Source: Mugil cephalus
Lineage: Eukaryota > Chordata > Actinopteri > Mugiliformes > Mugilidae
Length of the DNA: 64,000 nt
Assembly (NCBI RefSeq): GCF_022458985.1
Contig: NC_061771.1
Span: 21,525,501-21,589,500, forward strand
Direction: 5' to 3'
Shown: positions 44,195 to 53,628 of the stretch, one piece after another
How the letters are laid out: each line of letters opens with the position of its first letter
How positions within the stretch are numbered: position 1 is the stretch's first letter
The notes under the pieces: model-generated
Database searches by the model: none
What the model saw: the letters and a program-made list of their open reading frames with translations, nothing else
Told to the model about the DNA's origin: nothing
Position numbers and translations under genes: made by a program

Positions 44195-47100
44195 CTGCTG
44201 TACAGGTAACATTTGTCCTCCCTGCCCCCGCTGGCTTTTATCTACACTGTATGATGACACAAAGCAATGGGCCCTTCGAAGACAACGAAACCAAACTATG
44301 TGAGCGCACAGACGCAGGAACGCCAGTGAATTGGATGTACAGCCTCAGGGTGGATCCCTTGTTGGGTCTCTAGTGAAACAAACAAAAAAAAAAGACCCCA
44401 CCTTTTGGTTGTTAAATTTGCATGTGTGTGTGTCTTTTAGCTCCAGGCTCTTGCGGAGCCGAAAGACACAGATATTGAGTCCTCTGAGGAGGGTGGGAAG
44501 CTAAATGGAGATCCTGCTGTAACACAGTTAGCAATGTCCTGAATATGAGGAGGAGGGAGGAGGTGGCGAAGGAGGACAGAACAGGTTCAGAAAACTTAAA
44601 GAGGATGAGGGTGTGAAACAGATGGTATTGATGAGATGAGATGAGAGAGCAGTTAAAGAGGTTCAAGAAGAATCCTTTGGACATAGTCTGCTTCAGTCAA
44701 AACGCCCTTTTACACACGCGCATGCTTGCGTGACAGGAGGAAACGTTGATAGCGAGTTCAGGAATGAGATAATCATTAGCTCAGCTTCACCCTCCGCCCT
44801 GTGACTGACGGTCCCAGGGGCCTCTCCAAACCCTGGAACCAGTCGAACTAGTCCCACCCCTGAGTGTGACGGCAGCCCTGGAAGAGGCAGCGGCGTTTCC
44901 TGAACCCGGGACGATCTCCATTAGCGCATGAGCTGCCAAACAACACCACCCCAGCTACATGTAAACCAGTTTCGTTTTAACTAGGAGCCCGTGTCTACGT
45001 GGTTCACCAAAAATGGGTCGCACCCTTCGAGTTTAAAGACCCTTTACTTGTTTATTTTATTTTTTAAATTGTAGTTCATTTTCTTTGACAAAAATACAGA
45101 AGAACGTAAGTAGTCGATGTGAGCTCCCTGAAACACGCACCGCTCAGTCAATCGGTGAAGAGAGACTTAGATGATATAATAAGATAATAGATAATAATCC
45201 ATTCTAGGGCTAATGACGCTAGTTATCACGACACGCTCAACGAATTGAGCTGAATCACAAATGGTTTCCTCTAACTCATCCTGAAGACTGTTTTCCTCGG
45301 GTAAAACATGGGATTAGATTGATAGCAATGCTGTTTAAAAGATGACAAAAAGTGAAGTGGTCAACAGACACGTGACTCCACTGGCTACAAAAAAAAATAA
45401 AAAATTATCCAGAAGTCTATGGGAAAGTACCCTAATTCTCAGTTTACTTTCTATTAGAGAATCTAAAGTCGCAAAATCTTTGTTTTTTTTTAATTCTCTC
45501 ACACATGAATCCAGGATATTTTAGTAAAGGGATAAGGGATAGCTTATTATTGAATGCAAAATGACAACACTAATAATTTATATTTATAAAAAGAACTAGC
45601 CTGATTTTGATATATAACATTTAGTAGGTAGGAGGTTCCTACTTAATCTCTCCATCAGTTTGGGGTCCTTGGCCTGAAAAACGTTGAAGACCCCTGGTTT
45701 AAAGTAATACATGGAAAAAGGGTTTGGATGCTTTCAGAGGAAGGTTCACAGGTTCACCAGCAGCCTCAGCTCATCTCCTGCTCCACCTCCTCGGACTATT
45801 TTTGATTATCTTAGGATGCGTCGGGCGCATTCAAGATGGCGACGGCCGGAGCCACCACACTGAGCTTCAATAACTTGCTCCTCTCAATCTCCGGCCTCTC
45901 GTCCAGATATATATTATAGTCAAGCCTGTTACAAACACGGTGGAGCAAACCACAAACCGTAACGCAGCATCTAGACTTCACCTACTTCTTTTGAACTGTA
46001 TAATTGTAGAAATCTTTTTCTCGTTTCCTTCTTGCGTCTTGCACCGATCATCTTGCAGCCGGACAGAACGTAGTCAGATAGCGACCTAGCCAGGAGAAGG
46101 TACCGGACGCAGCTGTAAGCTGCTGTAAAGACCCAGATCATGGCTTAAATTTGAAATTATCTTCACAGAGTCGGGAAGTTTACTTCATGGAGGTTTATGC
46201 TGCGCGACACTAAAACGGCCAGAGATGATTGATCCACCACCGTGAAACCACTGAAAGTTAAATCATTGTTAACTTGCTCTTTGCTAAGATGTGACCTCAG
46301 ACTAAAGGAAACTCCACACATTGCTGTTTAAAGATATCTTTTTACACAATAAACTAACTTACAACTAACTACCTAATAACAACAGCAGACACACACAAGC
46401 ACATATTTATATATACTCTACTGTGTACTATTTCATTTTCTATATTACATTCTACTGTTTCTAAATGACACAGTAAATCTGGGAACTCAGATGACGACAC
46501 GTATCCAATTGAAAATGAAACCACAGTCACATCTACTGGCAGACACTGCTTGACGACCTAAACTTACGTCTTTTAAATTTTTGTTTCCCTTAGCGACACT
46601 TCATTAAACTCCTGGATAAAAGAGTAAAAGATTTCACATATTACAAGCTTTTACCAGCTGAATCATTCCTAAACTTTAATGCGACAGTGGGGTTTGGCAA
46701 ATTAGCACTACTTACGTCACAGTCTTTAGAAAGGGCTACAGAAATGTTGACAATGTTTTTGTGCAAACATCTTTTTTTTTGTGTGTTTCAACTCCTGGAC
46801 TGGGACTGGGTGTGTTATGATTTTTTTTGACAGCTCCAGGGTTATGTCATATTCAAATAACAGCTGGTCGTGGTTTAACTGCCCGGCTGTTGGGTCTGTC
46901 GTCTTAAAGTTACACTACGCAGCCAAACATTGCATAAACTAACAAAACCTTATCTTAAGTGCTAGTGGACATTATAAAGTTTACATATACATACAAAATG
47001 ATTTTTTAGAGTGTGGAGCCACGCACGGTAAGTTGGTGACATGGTGCAGCTGTTCTGCGTCCAGCTTCAGTGACGAGGAGCTGGAAGAGCTGGAAACTGG

Positions 47101-49559
47101 ATGATTCGTCCAACTTCAGAGTGACTTTGTGGGTCATGTCTTCAGATTATTTAGTCAGGTGTTTGATATCTGTGATAACATGAAATCTGAGTCCTGCTCT
47201 GAGGCCGAATAAGTAAAACAAGTCAGGAGGAGACCCTGCTTCAGGTGGTCAGTTCAGATAAAAGTGCTACAACTAAGCACAGGTTTAACTTTTTGAGTCA
47301 CTTTTAGATTATTTTCAGTTCATCAGTCGTTTGTCAGAATAGAGGGTACGCATTGATGTCAAAAACATGGCGAAATTTAGTAGTAAATACAGAAAATGTG
47401 GATTATCAAATCAAAGAAAGGACAATTGGACTCGGCAATGATCCATTCGAACTAGTATGGATTTGGAAAAGTTGTCTGATTGGCCTTAGTTTCAGTTAAT
47501 TTAAGTTTTAGTTCATTTCAGTTATGAAGAATGTAGCTAAATCAAAGATGCTAACGCTAAGAGCTTTACTGAGAAGCAACATTAACCATAAAACACTGTA
47601 ACAAGGATGACGAGGAGCGATCACAAATATTTAATTTACTGTTATTTACTGTTGGAACTAAAATAGTCACTGTCGGCCGTAACTACCCCCATAACAACAA
47701 CATAGACAAACTTGACAGTATTAAGCTAATGCTGCTAATCTCCATGTTCAACTGTCACCTTTTGCCATTCAGTGGCCGTAACCATGGAGACTTCTCTTGC
47801 TGTGACATCACATCCATACCGTCTGTATAGCAAACAAAGTACTTTCAGGATGTCACAGATGAAAATGACCGCGTCCGACTGTCAAAGACATTCAATTAGT
47901 TGGACCAGTTACGACAAACACACGTCTGAACAGTAGCTAATGTCACATGAAAAACCACCTGATCGCGCAAAGAGTTGCTGACACTGTCGGTCTCATGATG
48001 TATCATTCACTCAAACGTCAGAAAATGAGGCGACTGTTTTACTAGATGCATGGAAAACTTTCTACTTTTCTTGGTCTGAGGTTATAAACTTGATACATCG
48101 ACCAATTTTAAGATGTTCTCTTAGTTTCTGGGAACGTGTAATGGGACGTTTTATTTAATGTCACGAAAACAGACTCGGTTGTAGCCCTATTAACCAATAA
48201 ATAACTTGCTCTGGAGTCTTTTTAGGTTTTCCTATAATTAGACGCTATAAAGTCAGCCTGGAAGACAGACGTCCCCCTCCCCACAAAATGTTTTGTGGGG
48301 GGGTGGGGAGAGTTGGTCTGGAAGCACTCCGTTGGGAAGCGGTCAGATCGAATAGTATTTAACAGGGTTTACACAGTGATGGACAATAGCTCTTATTGTT
48401 CTTAGGGACTATCCAGTTGCCTTCAGAGGTATTTTTTCCCCTCTATACCTGTCGAAACACGCCTCATAACGAAATCGCAGTGTTACCAGACTCGTATTCT
48501 GATAAGAACAGAGTCCGACTACACCAGCCTATCATAAAGCCATCAGATGCAATCAAACACACATGATTTTGAACTATACAGCTTGTCCACAAACTAACAC
48601 AATCCCACGTTCACGGAAGGCACCGGTGAAAGTCATTTGTTTATCCAATAGAATAGGAAAATCAGAGCCAGGACATTTAGTTTGACACACAGTGGAGTCA
48701 ATCTGCAGACAACCAATCGGGTATTATCTTGATAACAGAGTTAAGGTTGAGAAAGCAAAGATGACGGACGAGGTCCAGCTTCTTGAATGGGAGGATTTCC
48801 TGTCTTTCTCTGTCACAACACACAGAGCCTTTTTTTTTGTTTTTTTTGTAGTTTTAAACTTCTGCTCGGACAAACCACTCACGTAATTTTTGGGATTTCC
48901 AGCATGAATACGTGATTCCGTGGAGGATTAAATGAAACCATTTGCAGCCACATGCCTTAGCTCCACACTGGTGTGGGCGATGAGGTGGTTTTGACTCGTA
49001 ATGACTGTAACTGTGATTCACAGCTGGGACACTGACCAGATACAGTGACAAGGTACTTTCACAACTCTTAGCCAGAAACCATAACACTTCCTTGTAAGTG
49101 TTGTCACAAAGCAAAGCTCAGGTTTGGGAATGCATAAAGGAAGGAACAAACAGGAGTGAATAAGAGTTAGAGGAAAAAAAAGAGAAAGAGACGTGGGGGA
49201 GGTGGTGGATAAGCCCACACCTTTAGCCCACGGTGGGTAGATAAGACCACACAGCCGCTCCAGAAAGGAGCAATAAACCTCTCTTCTTTCCCCTCAGCTT
49301 ATGATAAGGTATGCGGAGTTGCGAAATCCCCTGGCTGCAGGCTTCACACTCACACAGCCTCCTGCTGCTGTCTTACTTAACCCGGGCCTACCGCTAAAAA
49401 AAAAAAAAGAACAACACAACAGTACGCGGTGTGTCGACGAACACGGTGGCAGGACACCGTGCTCCAAAACGGATGTTCGAGGGAACGCGAACACGGGATC
49501 CCCGCGGGATCCTCCGGTGTCAGCTGTCAACTCACCCACAGATCCGTTCCCCAGTCCAT
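30205..49559 (-). CDS. trip10: trip10 (Cdc42-interacting protein 4, CIP4): F-BAR, HR1 and SH3 domains, 14 coding exons, 503 residues
   Basis: Exons in transcript order: 49559-49536, 42503-42388, 42266-42213, 41218-41071, 40947-40885, 39428-39324, 39049-38921, 38732-38586, 37812-37651, 33144-33035, 31914-31782, 31701-31634, 30557-30451 and 30350-30205. All phases agree and the sum is 1512 bases with a TAA stop. The start MDWGTDLW matches the first exon of CIP4. Known role: membrane-bending adaptor in endocytosis and actin control that binds active Cdc42 through HR1 and N-WASP or dynamin through SH3. One intron appears to use a GC donor. The protein matches the shorter CIP4 form, and a possible alternative exon is listed separately. 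The start ATG is preceded two bases upstream by a splice-acceptor-like CTGCAG after a T-rich run, so an untranslated first exon may lie to the right. Confidence 0.95.
30656..30845 (-). mobile_element. Tc1-like MITE relic, copy A
   Basis: Contains the family segments GATCAGTTTGGGATCTAGTG, GGCTGCATCCTGCTGCC and GGAGTGTCATTGCTATGG. Terminal parts are missing. On the minus strand these segments correspond to decayed pieces of a Tc1 transposase C-terminal half. Confidence 0.75.
31782..37812 (-). CDS. trip10: trip10 exons 9-11: linker and HR1 (Cdc42-binding) domain
   Basis: Exon 9 (37812-37651) reads [18 protein letters not shown] and ends [11 protein letters not shown]. Exon 10 (33144-33035) reads [19 protein letters not shown]. 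Exon 11 (31914-31782) reads [20 protein letters not shown] and [11 protein letters not shown]. The last two form the HR1 coiled coil (about residues 325-400), which in CIP4/FBP17 binds GTP-bound Cdc42. The proline-rich insert found in longer isoforms is absent from this path. The intron between exons 9 and 10 is 4.5 kb. Confidence 0.94.
32501..32909 (-). mobile_element. Tc1-like MITE relic, copy B
   Basis: Starts TACGATGATCAGCCATAACATT and ends GTTGTGGCTTATTGGTGTATA, imperfect terminal inverted repeats of the Tc1 type. The interior matches the family. On the minus strand, GACCTGGCATTCATTCATGT corresponds to the GPGIHVDV part of a Tc1 transposase. Confidence 0.8.
34050..34285 (+). mobile_element. 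Second Tc1-like transposase remnant, in trip10 intron 9
   Basis: The plus strand encodes [12 protein letters not shown] then [15 protein letters not shown], resembling the spacer and first catalytic region of Tc1-like transposases (KNWTxxxWKxVLWSDESKF). The DES triad region is lost through a small deletion or frame change after WKT. It is a different subfamily from copies A-I. Confidence 0.5.
35200..36420. other. trip10 intron 9 interior, repeat-like but unidentified
   Basis: AT-rich. Phrases near 34756 (TTTAAAGAGTAACTGCACA) and 36160 (GTAGTTACTCTTTAAATAA) are inverted relatives, and CAGACTCTCTCTTATA / AGAGAGAGTCTGGTCAAAT also pair across about 0.9 kb. This suggests the ends of an old element of about 1.4 kb. 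No open frame is recognised. Confidence 0.35.
36468..36531 (-). other. trip10: Candidate alternative trip10 exon (SVKPR segment)
   Basis: The minus-strand frame [20 protein letters not shown] ends at a strong donor, TTG/GTGAGT, and starts after a pyrimidine-rich tract ending CTGAG. It resembles the SVKPRLASFRS part of the optional insert of long CIP4/FBP17 isoforms and sits in the expected intron. Counting from that acceptor it needs an upstream exon ending in phase 2, while exon 9 ends in phase 0. So a partner exon is missing from my model, or the exon is decayed. Confidence 0.4.
36866..36906. repeat. (TTC)n plus (GT)n microsatellite
   Basis: Six to seven TTC units followed by about ten GT units, in trip10 intron 9. 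Confidence 0.9.
37955..38277 (-). mobile_element. Tc1-like MITE relic, copy C
   Basis: TACACCCATCAGGCATAACA at the left and CATAATGTTGTGGCTGATTG plus GTGTGTA at the right are imperfect inverted termini. Interior family segments are present. It lies in the intron between trip10 exons 8 and 9, 143 bases from exon 9. Confidence 0.85.
38586..49559 (-). CDS. trip10: trip10 exons 1-8: F-BAR domain
   Basis: Residues 1-262 form the F-BAR dimerisation and membrane-binding module. Exon 2 has [20 protein letters not shown]. The 54-base exon 3 (42266-42213) has [15 protein letters not shown], the lysine-rich FCH segment. Exon 4 has [15 protein letters not shown] and LKQERKT. Exon 5 has [18 protein letters not shown]. 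Exons 6 and 7 have [20 protein letters not shown] and [10 protein letters not shown]. Exon 8 has [20 protein letters not shown]. The first intron is 7.0 kb. Exon 8 probably ends at CAG with a GC donor (GCGAGT). A GT donor six bases on would add two residues. Confidence 0.94.
39276..39319. repeat. (GT)n microsatellite next to trip10 exon 6
   Basis: About 22 GT units end five bases before the donor of trip10 exon 6 (in minus-strand sense, immediately downstream of the donor). Length changes could affect splicing. Confidence 0.9.
39473..39720 (+). repeat. LINE (L2-type) 3' remnant
   Basis: The plus strand reads [18 protein letters not shown] residues (GGCCTTTGTCCCCACAGCCG, then TCAGACTGAACAACACC), the usual C-terminal end of fish L2-type LINE proteins, followed by a T-rich 3' region. 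It lies in the intron between trip10 exons 5 and 6. Confidence 0.55.
40461..40597 (-). mobile_element. Tc1-like MITE relic, copy D (short)
   Basis: Only the two ends remain, about 137 bp: CAAGCATAACATTACGACCA and CATAATGTTATGGCTGATCA. A short GAAGCTGTGGCTCATCAG core separates them. Confidence 0.8.
41395..41907 (-). mobile_element. Tc1-like MITE relic, copy E (longest)
   Basis: Starts near CATCAGGCATAACATTATGA and ends CATAATGTTGTGGCTGATCG plus GTGTATT. All family segments are present over about 510 bp, with a short GGTCT tandem at about 41753-41775. It lies in the intron between trip10 exons 3 and 4. Confidence 0.85.
43119..43530 (+). mobile_element. Tc1-like MITE relic, copy F, with readable transposase end
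   Basis: The termini are GATCAGCCACAACATTAAAA and GGTGGTCATAAAGTTATGCC. On the plus strand it reads [18 protein letters not shown], clearly the Tc1 motif WPPNSPDLNPIEHLWD in which the catalytic-region PIE has become LIK. This gives the family its identity and its sense orientation, opposite to copies A-E. Confidence 0.85.
44112..44190. repeat. (CA)n microsatellite in trip10 intron 1
   Basis: Nearly 80 bases of CA with a single interruption. Confidence 0.95.
45500..45696. repeat. hAT-like relic, right half, in trip10 intron 1
   Basis: TTTAGTAAAGGGATAAGGGA to GAAAAACGTTGAAGACCCCTG matches the right half of the element at 20534-20834 closely. The left end is missing. Confidence 0.65.
45697..49535 (-). 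other. trip10 intron 1, remainder
   Basis: No exon is seen. It holds an inverted relative of 11460-11760 at 47340-47650, for example GATCATTGCCGAGTCC in reverse. It also has a short palindromic CCCCACAAAATGTTTTGTGGGG at about 48281-48302. The rest is AT-rich sequence without a recognised element. Confidence 0.55.
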
Positions 49560-49849
49560 GTCTGCAGAAAAAATAAAAAAAAGTTCAGGCGAAGGGAGCG
49601 CGGAGTCCTCTCAAAGCTCCAAGACAGACAAGGGAGAGGGAGGAGGAGGAGGAAAGCAGCGACAAGGTGAAGAGAGCAAACAAATATGTATATATATGAG
49701 AGAGGACTTCAAAAAAAAAAAAAAAAAAAAAAGTCCTCCTCCTCGTACAAAGATTCCACAAAACTCCGAAAGCGGAGATGGCGGAGGAAATGTTTGAAGG
49801 AAGTCTACGCCTTCTCCTTGGCACGGACTCGGCTGTCCTGTTTCTCCCA

Positions 49850-49950
49850 GAGAGAGAGAGAGAGAGAGAAAGAGAGGGAGGGAGGGAGGGAGGGAGGGAG
49901 GGAGAGAGAGAACACACATACACTGTCACAAACACACACACCCCCACACC

Positions 49951-49990
<40 letters not shown>
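49850..49990. repeat. (GA)n and (GGGA)n purine repeats just upstream of trip10
   Basis: GA tracts at about 49850-49875, GGGA repeats to 49905 and a second GA tract at about 49955-49990 lie 0.3 kb upstream of the trip10 start codon in minus-strand sense. They are in the likely promoter or 5' untranslated region. Confidence 0.9.
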
Positions 49991-49992
<2 letters not shown>

Positions 49993-50415
49993 TGTTTCCT
50001 TTTGCTTAATCTACCAGAAACAGCTTGGGCTCATTTTCACTAGAAAAGTTCCTGAACGCGCTCAGGACCGGATCATTTGAATGAACCATATAAATGAATG
50101 AGCTGTAAAACACCGTGATAACACCGTAGAGTAAACATTAACTCGGTGTCAATTTATAAGAAGCAGAGTCTGTGTAGGCCTACTGAAACCTCCTCACTTA
50201 CCATTACTCAATAAAATATAATAATAATATCATATCATAGAGGCCGAATGGTCATAAATTGACCATAGGTGGAGTGTGAATGCTTGTTTGTCTGTGACAT
50301 AGACTGGCGACCTGTCCCGACCTGTCCAGACCTGTCCCGCCTCACGCCCGATGACTGTGACAGGCCCCAGCAACACCTATATAATATAATATAATAAAAT
50401 ATAATATAATATAAC

Positions 50416-51412
50416 ATACACCAATCAGCCACAACATTAAGACCAGAAGTAAGAAGTAAATAACGTTGACCATCTCGTGACAACACAATGAATATCTGAG
50501 TTTCCGAATTTTCTAGATCCCAAACCGATCAAGTGTCTGTGGGATGATCCACACAGGCCCCTCCCCTCAATCCATGGGACCCAAAGGCCCCCCACTACCA
50601 GTTTATGCTCTGCACCACAGGACAAGACCCACGTCCACTCCCTGATATCAAATATAAATGAACTAAATAAATCGCTTCCGAATAAAGCAGCATGATGCTC
50701 ACTTCATTCTCCGCGTCGAACAAATGTCAGTACGATGCATAGCTGTCTCGCCTAGTTGAAGGTTAAGAACACCGAATTTATTTCCTCATCACTTGTCTTC
50801 TTTAGGAAAATATCAGTGGCTGAACTGCCATGGGAAATGTGTTTTAGTTCTGATGAACATGGATAGGACATGAGGCAGATTTACTTTACCTAAAGTAATT
50901 TATAGAGCCATGGTGATAAGGAATGCTCTGCCTGGAAGTATCATACAAGAAAACAACATTATTATAAGAATTATTGAAAAAGGTGTCTGCTAATGTTTAG
51001 TTGAGGCTACTGTGTAAAATTAATCAATGTAATGCAAATAATTAAAGTAACATAGTGGAATTACTTCTAACTTAAGTAAATTTATAACTGCCCATTCACG
51101 AATTATGTTAATAACTACATTCTGGTGTTATTTTTCTTTTCTGTGGTTCTTTTTAATTTAGTTTAGTTTAGTTTTGCAGATATTTGTGAGTTGTTTTTTA
51201 GCCGTTGGTTGTGTTGTTTTGTTGTGTGGTGTGTTTTTGGTAGCTGAGTACCACAGTGTAAAGATAATCGCGTTTGGTGTGAACTCCAGGAAGAATCGCT
51301 ACGGCCTTAACCAAATAAATGAAATGAAATGATGAGTCACATCTGTTTTGGAGGCACAACAATGACCTACGCAATGCAAAGAAGGCGGTCATAATGTTGT
51401 ACCTGATCAGTG
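50416..51412 (+). mobile_element. Tc1-like MITE relic, copy G, split by a younger insertion
   Basis: The left part, 50416 to about 50647, starts CACCAATCAGCCACAACATT and reaches CCACTCCCTGAT. The right part, from about 51331, continues GATGAGTCACATCTGTTTTG and ends near TGTACCTGATCAGTGTT. Copy F reads straight through this junction. The roughly 685 bases between are foreign and end like a LINE 3' tail (TGTGAACTCCAGGAAGAATC then AAATAAATGAAATGAAAT). Confidence 0.7.
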
Positions 51413-51642
51413 TTGTTTTGATTTTGTTTTTTGTGATAGTCACCTTAAGATTTCAGAAACTAATGAAGGTATGTTTTTTTTTGGCTTCTGACACTTTACA
51501 CCCATTAATACTCTCTCATACTTCTCTCTTATATCTCCTGTAAATATCATGACAATGTATCATGTAAATGTTTTATCAGATTGTATGAATTAATCACTCT
51601 GCTTCACATTCTCACTTCTCTCTCCCCTTCTCTTCTCTTCTG

Positions 51643-51673
<31 letters not shown>

Positions 51674-51764
51674 CTCATGACCAGACCTCAAATGAACTAG
51701 TTAGCCACAGGAGGGGGGCTCTGCTCAAAATTTAGACAACATTTTTGATTGTTACTGTTAAAAC

Positions 51765-51835
<71 letters not shown>

Positions 51836-53628
51836 CATATGAATCACTGTATCTCAAATGGAAGTACACCTCAGACTAACCACATTGCTGCTCTATCATC
51901 CAACTGTGTTATATGGAGTCAACAACAGTCTTTAACGAAACTTTAACGGAGCACACACGAGTCTGAGTAGTCCAGGGGTTAGCCAACAAGCTAAAAATAA
52001 ACAGTCTTCTAAAGTTCAGACAGCAGAAAGAAAATACTGTACACTCAAAAAGTAACTTTCATTCTTTAAGACCAGTTTAAGGCAGAAAAGATGAAGTGAT
52101 ACTGTCTCTTCTCCGCAGTGGCACAGAGAGGATCCTACTGAGCGTGTGCAGACCTTCTGCCATCGCTGTATTTCCGCTTTGAGGAACTGAGTGTGTCACT
52201 GTTGCCCTGGTAGCCCAAGTGGTTGCTTTTCAGATCATGGTTAACTCAAAAACCATGTGATTTTTAAATAGCATTTCACTTCTCACATTTGAGAAACCCA
52301 GAAGTTATTCTACAACAGTAACAGTTTCATTTAAAGAAACTCTTTCAACAATCTGATTTTATTTTTTCATTCACATTTTCATAAAAGCAACTGACTAAAA
52401 CAAAAGAAGCAATAGTATTTAATGCTCTCCCATGTTACTGATACTGATATAAATGGGGGGATAAAGTAGAGCTAACATATGGTATGTCTTCTTGTTCCTC
52501 CAGCATACTTCTCTTTGGAATTTGAAAATGATGCCAACCTACCTGTTGGTATCACACCTGTTCACATATAAATCATTATATAGATAGGACCTACCCATTA
52601 ACTGACAGATGTGGATTATGTAGGTTTCCAAAGTTATTCCAGATGCACCTCAGGCCGACCGTAAGTCTAATGAGCTTCTGCAGCACAAGAGTGACACCAT
52701 GTGTCAGGACAACACTCATTAAAATGTCTTTAAAATGTCTTTAAAATGTGCTCGGGCTGAAGAGTCTGTTTTAAAGTCTCACAGAGCTTTCCACATTAAA
52801 TTTTTCTGCTGTGATCATTTCTGAAGCCTTCTCTCACATGTGGCTACCATAGATCGTCTCACTTATATCACAAATATATCCCAATAAATTGATGGTGTCC
52901 AGATGTTAAATTCATCAGACTTTTGTGCCATCCTAACATCTGATTTAGCTCTACCCGTAAGTCGATGTTTGTCGATTTGAGTCACATTTCTCAACCACTG
53001 TCTGACGATTGTAGTCTCTATCTTCTAAAATCTATTGCATTATCCTCCAGGGAGAATTTTAAATGATCCAGTACTTTTCTTTATGGCCAAAAATTCTGCA
53101 AAACTAATGACATAAACATCTGCTGCAGCTGCACTTTGAGCTAATGAGCGTTTGTTAATTGCGTTAGCTCATTAGGAAATGCTAACCTGACAAATTAAAA
53201 TGGTAAAAACCATAGAACTGTCACTATGAGCATTAAAGCACCCTGATATATGACGGGTATGTATTATTAAATATTCAGTATGTTCGTTCAGCAGTCGGTG
53301 CATTGGGCATGTTGACATGTAGACATGTAGCTAAAAGCTCCTCTAAGCCTGAGCTCAGTCTCACAGAGGTGCAACCGAGCTTTAGACACTTAAAAAAAAA
53401 ACGAACAGCTGACAATTATTCAAGGTAACTTTAATAAAAGCCAATACCAACAAAACACTTAAACTGCAAAAAATTAGCATCTGCTGTAGAGTGGAAAGTT
53501 TAAATAGATAAGGAAAGAAATACAATCCACTCCTTATTTAAAAAAAATATATATTGTTCAATATTAAATATTGTTCTGATTCAGGCTTTAGATGCCGTTC
53601 TCCCACTCTATCCTCCAGCGATGGCAGA
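51413..53628. other. Intergenic between trip10 and mfap4-like, no gene recognised
   Basis: AT-rich, with a run of 17 T at about 51646-51662 and a long (AAT)n microsatellite at 51767-51833. A splice-acceptor-like TTCTCCGCAG near 52120 precedes a 24-codon frame without support. I see no gene. Confidence 0.6.
51767..51833. repeat. (AAT)n microsatellite
   Basis: About 22 uninterrupted AAT units. Confidence 0.95.

Noticed and set aside
49585..50080. Serine/proline- and arginine/glutamate-rich frames
   Set aside because: They are translations of GA and GGGA purine repeats on the two strands.
52080..52250. Possible exon after TTCTCCGCAG
   Set aside because: Only 24 codons to a stop, no family match and no partner exon. 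It may be a LINE scrap.
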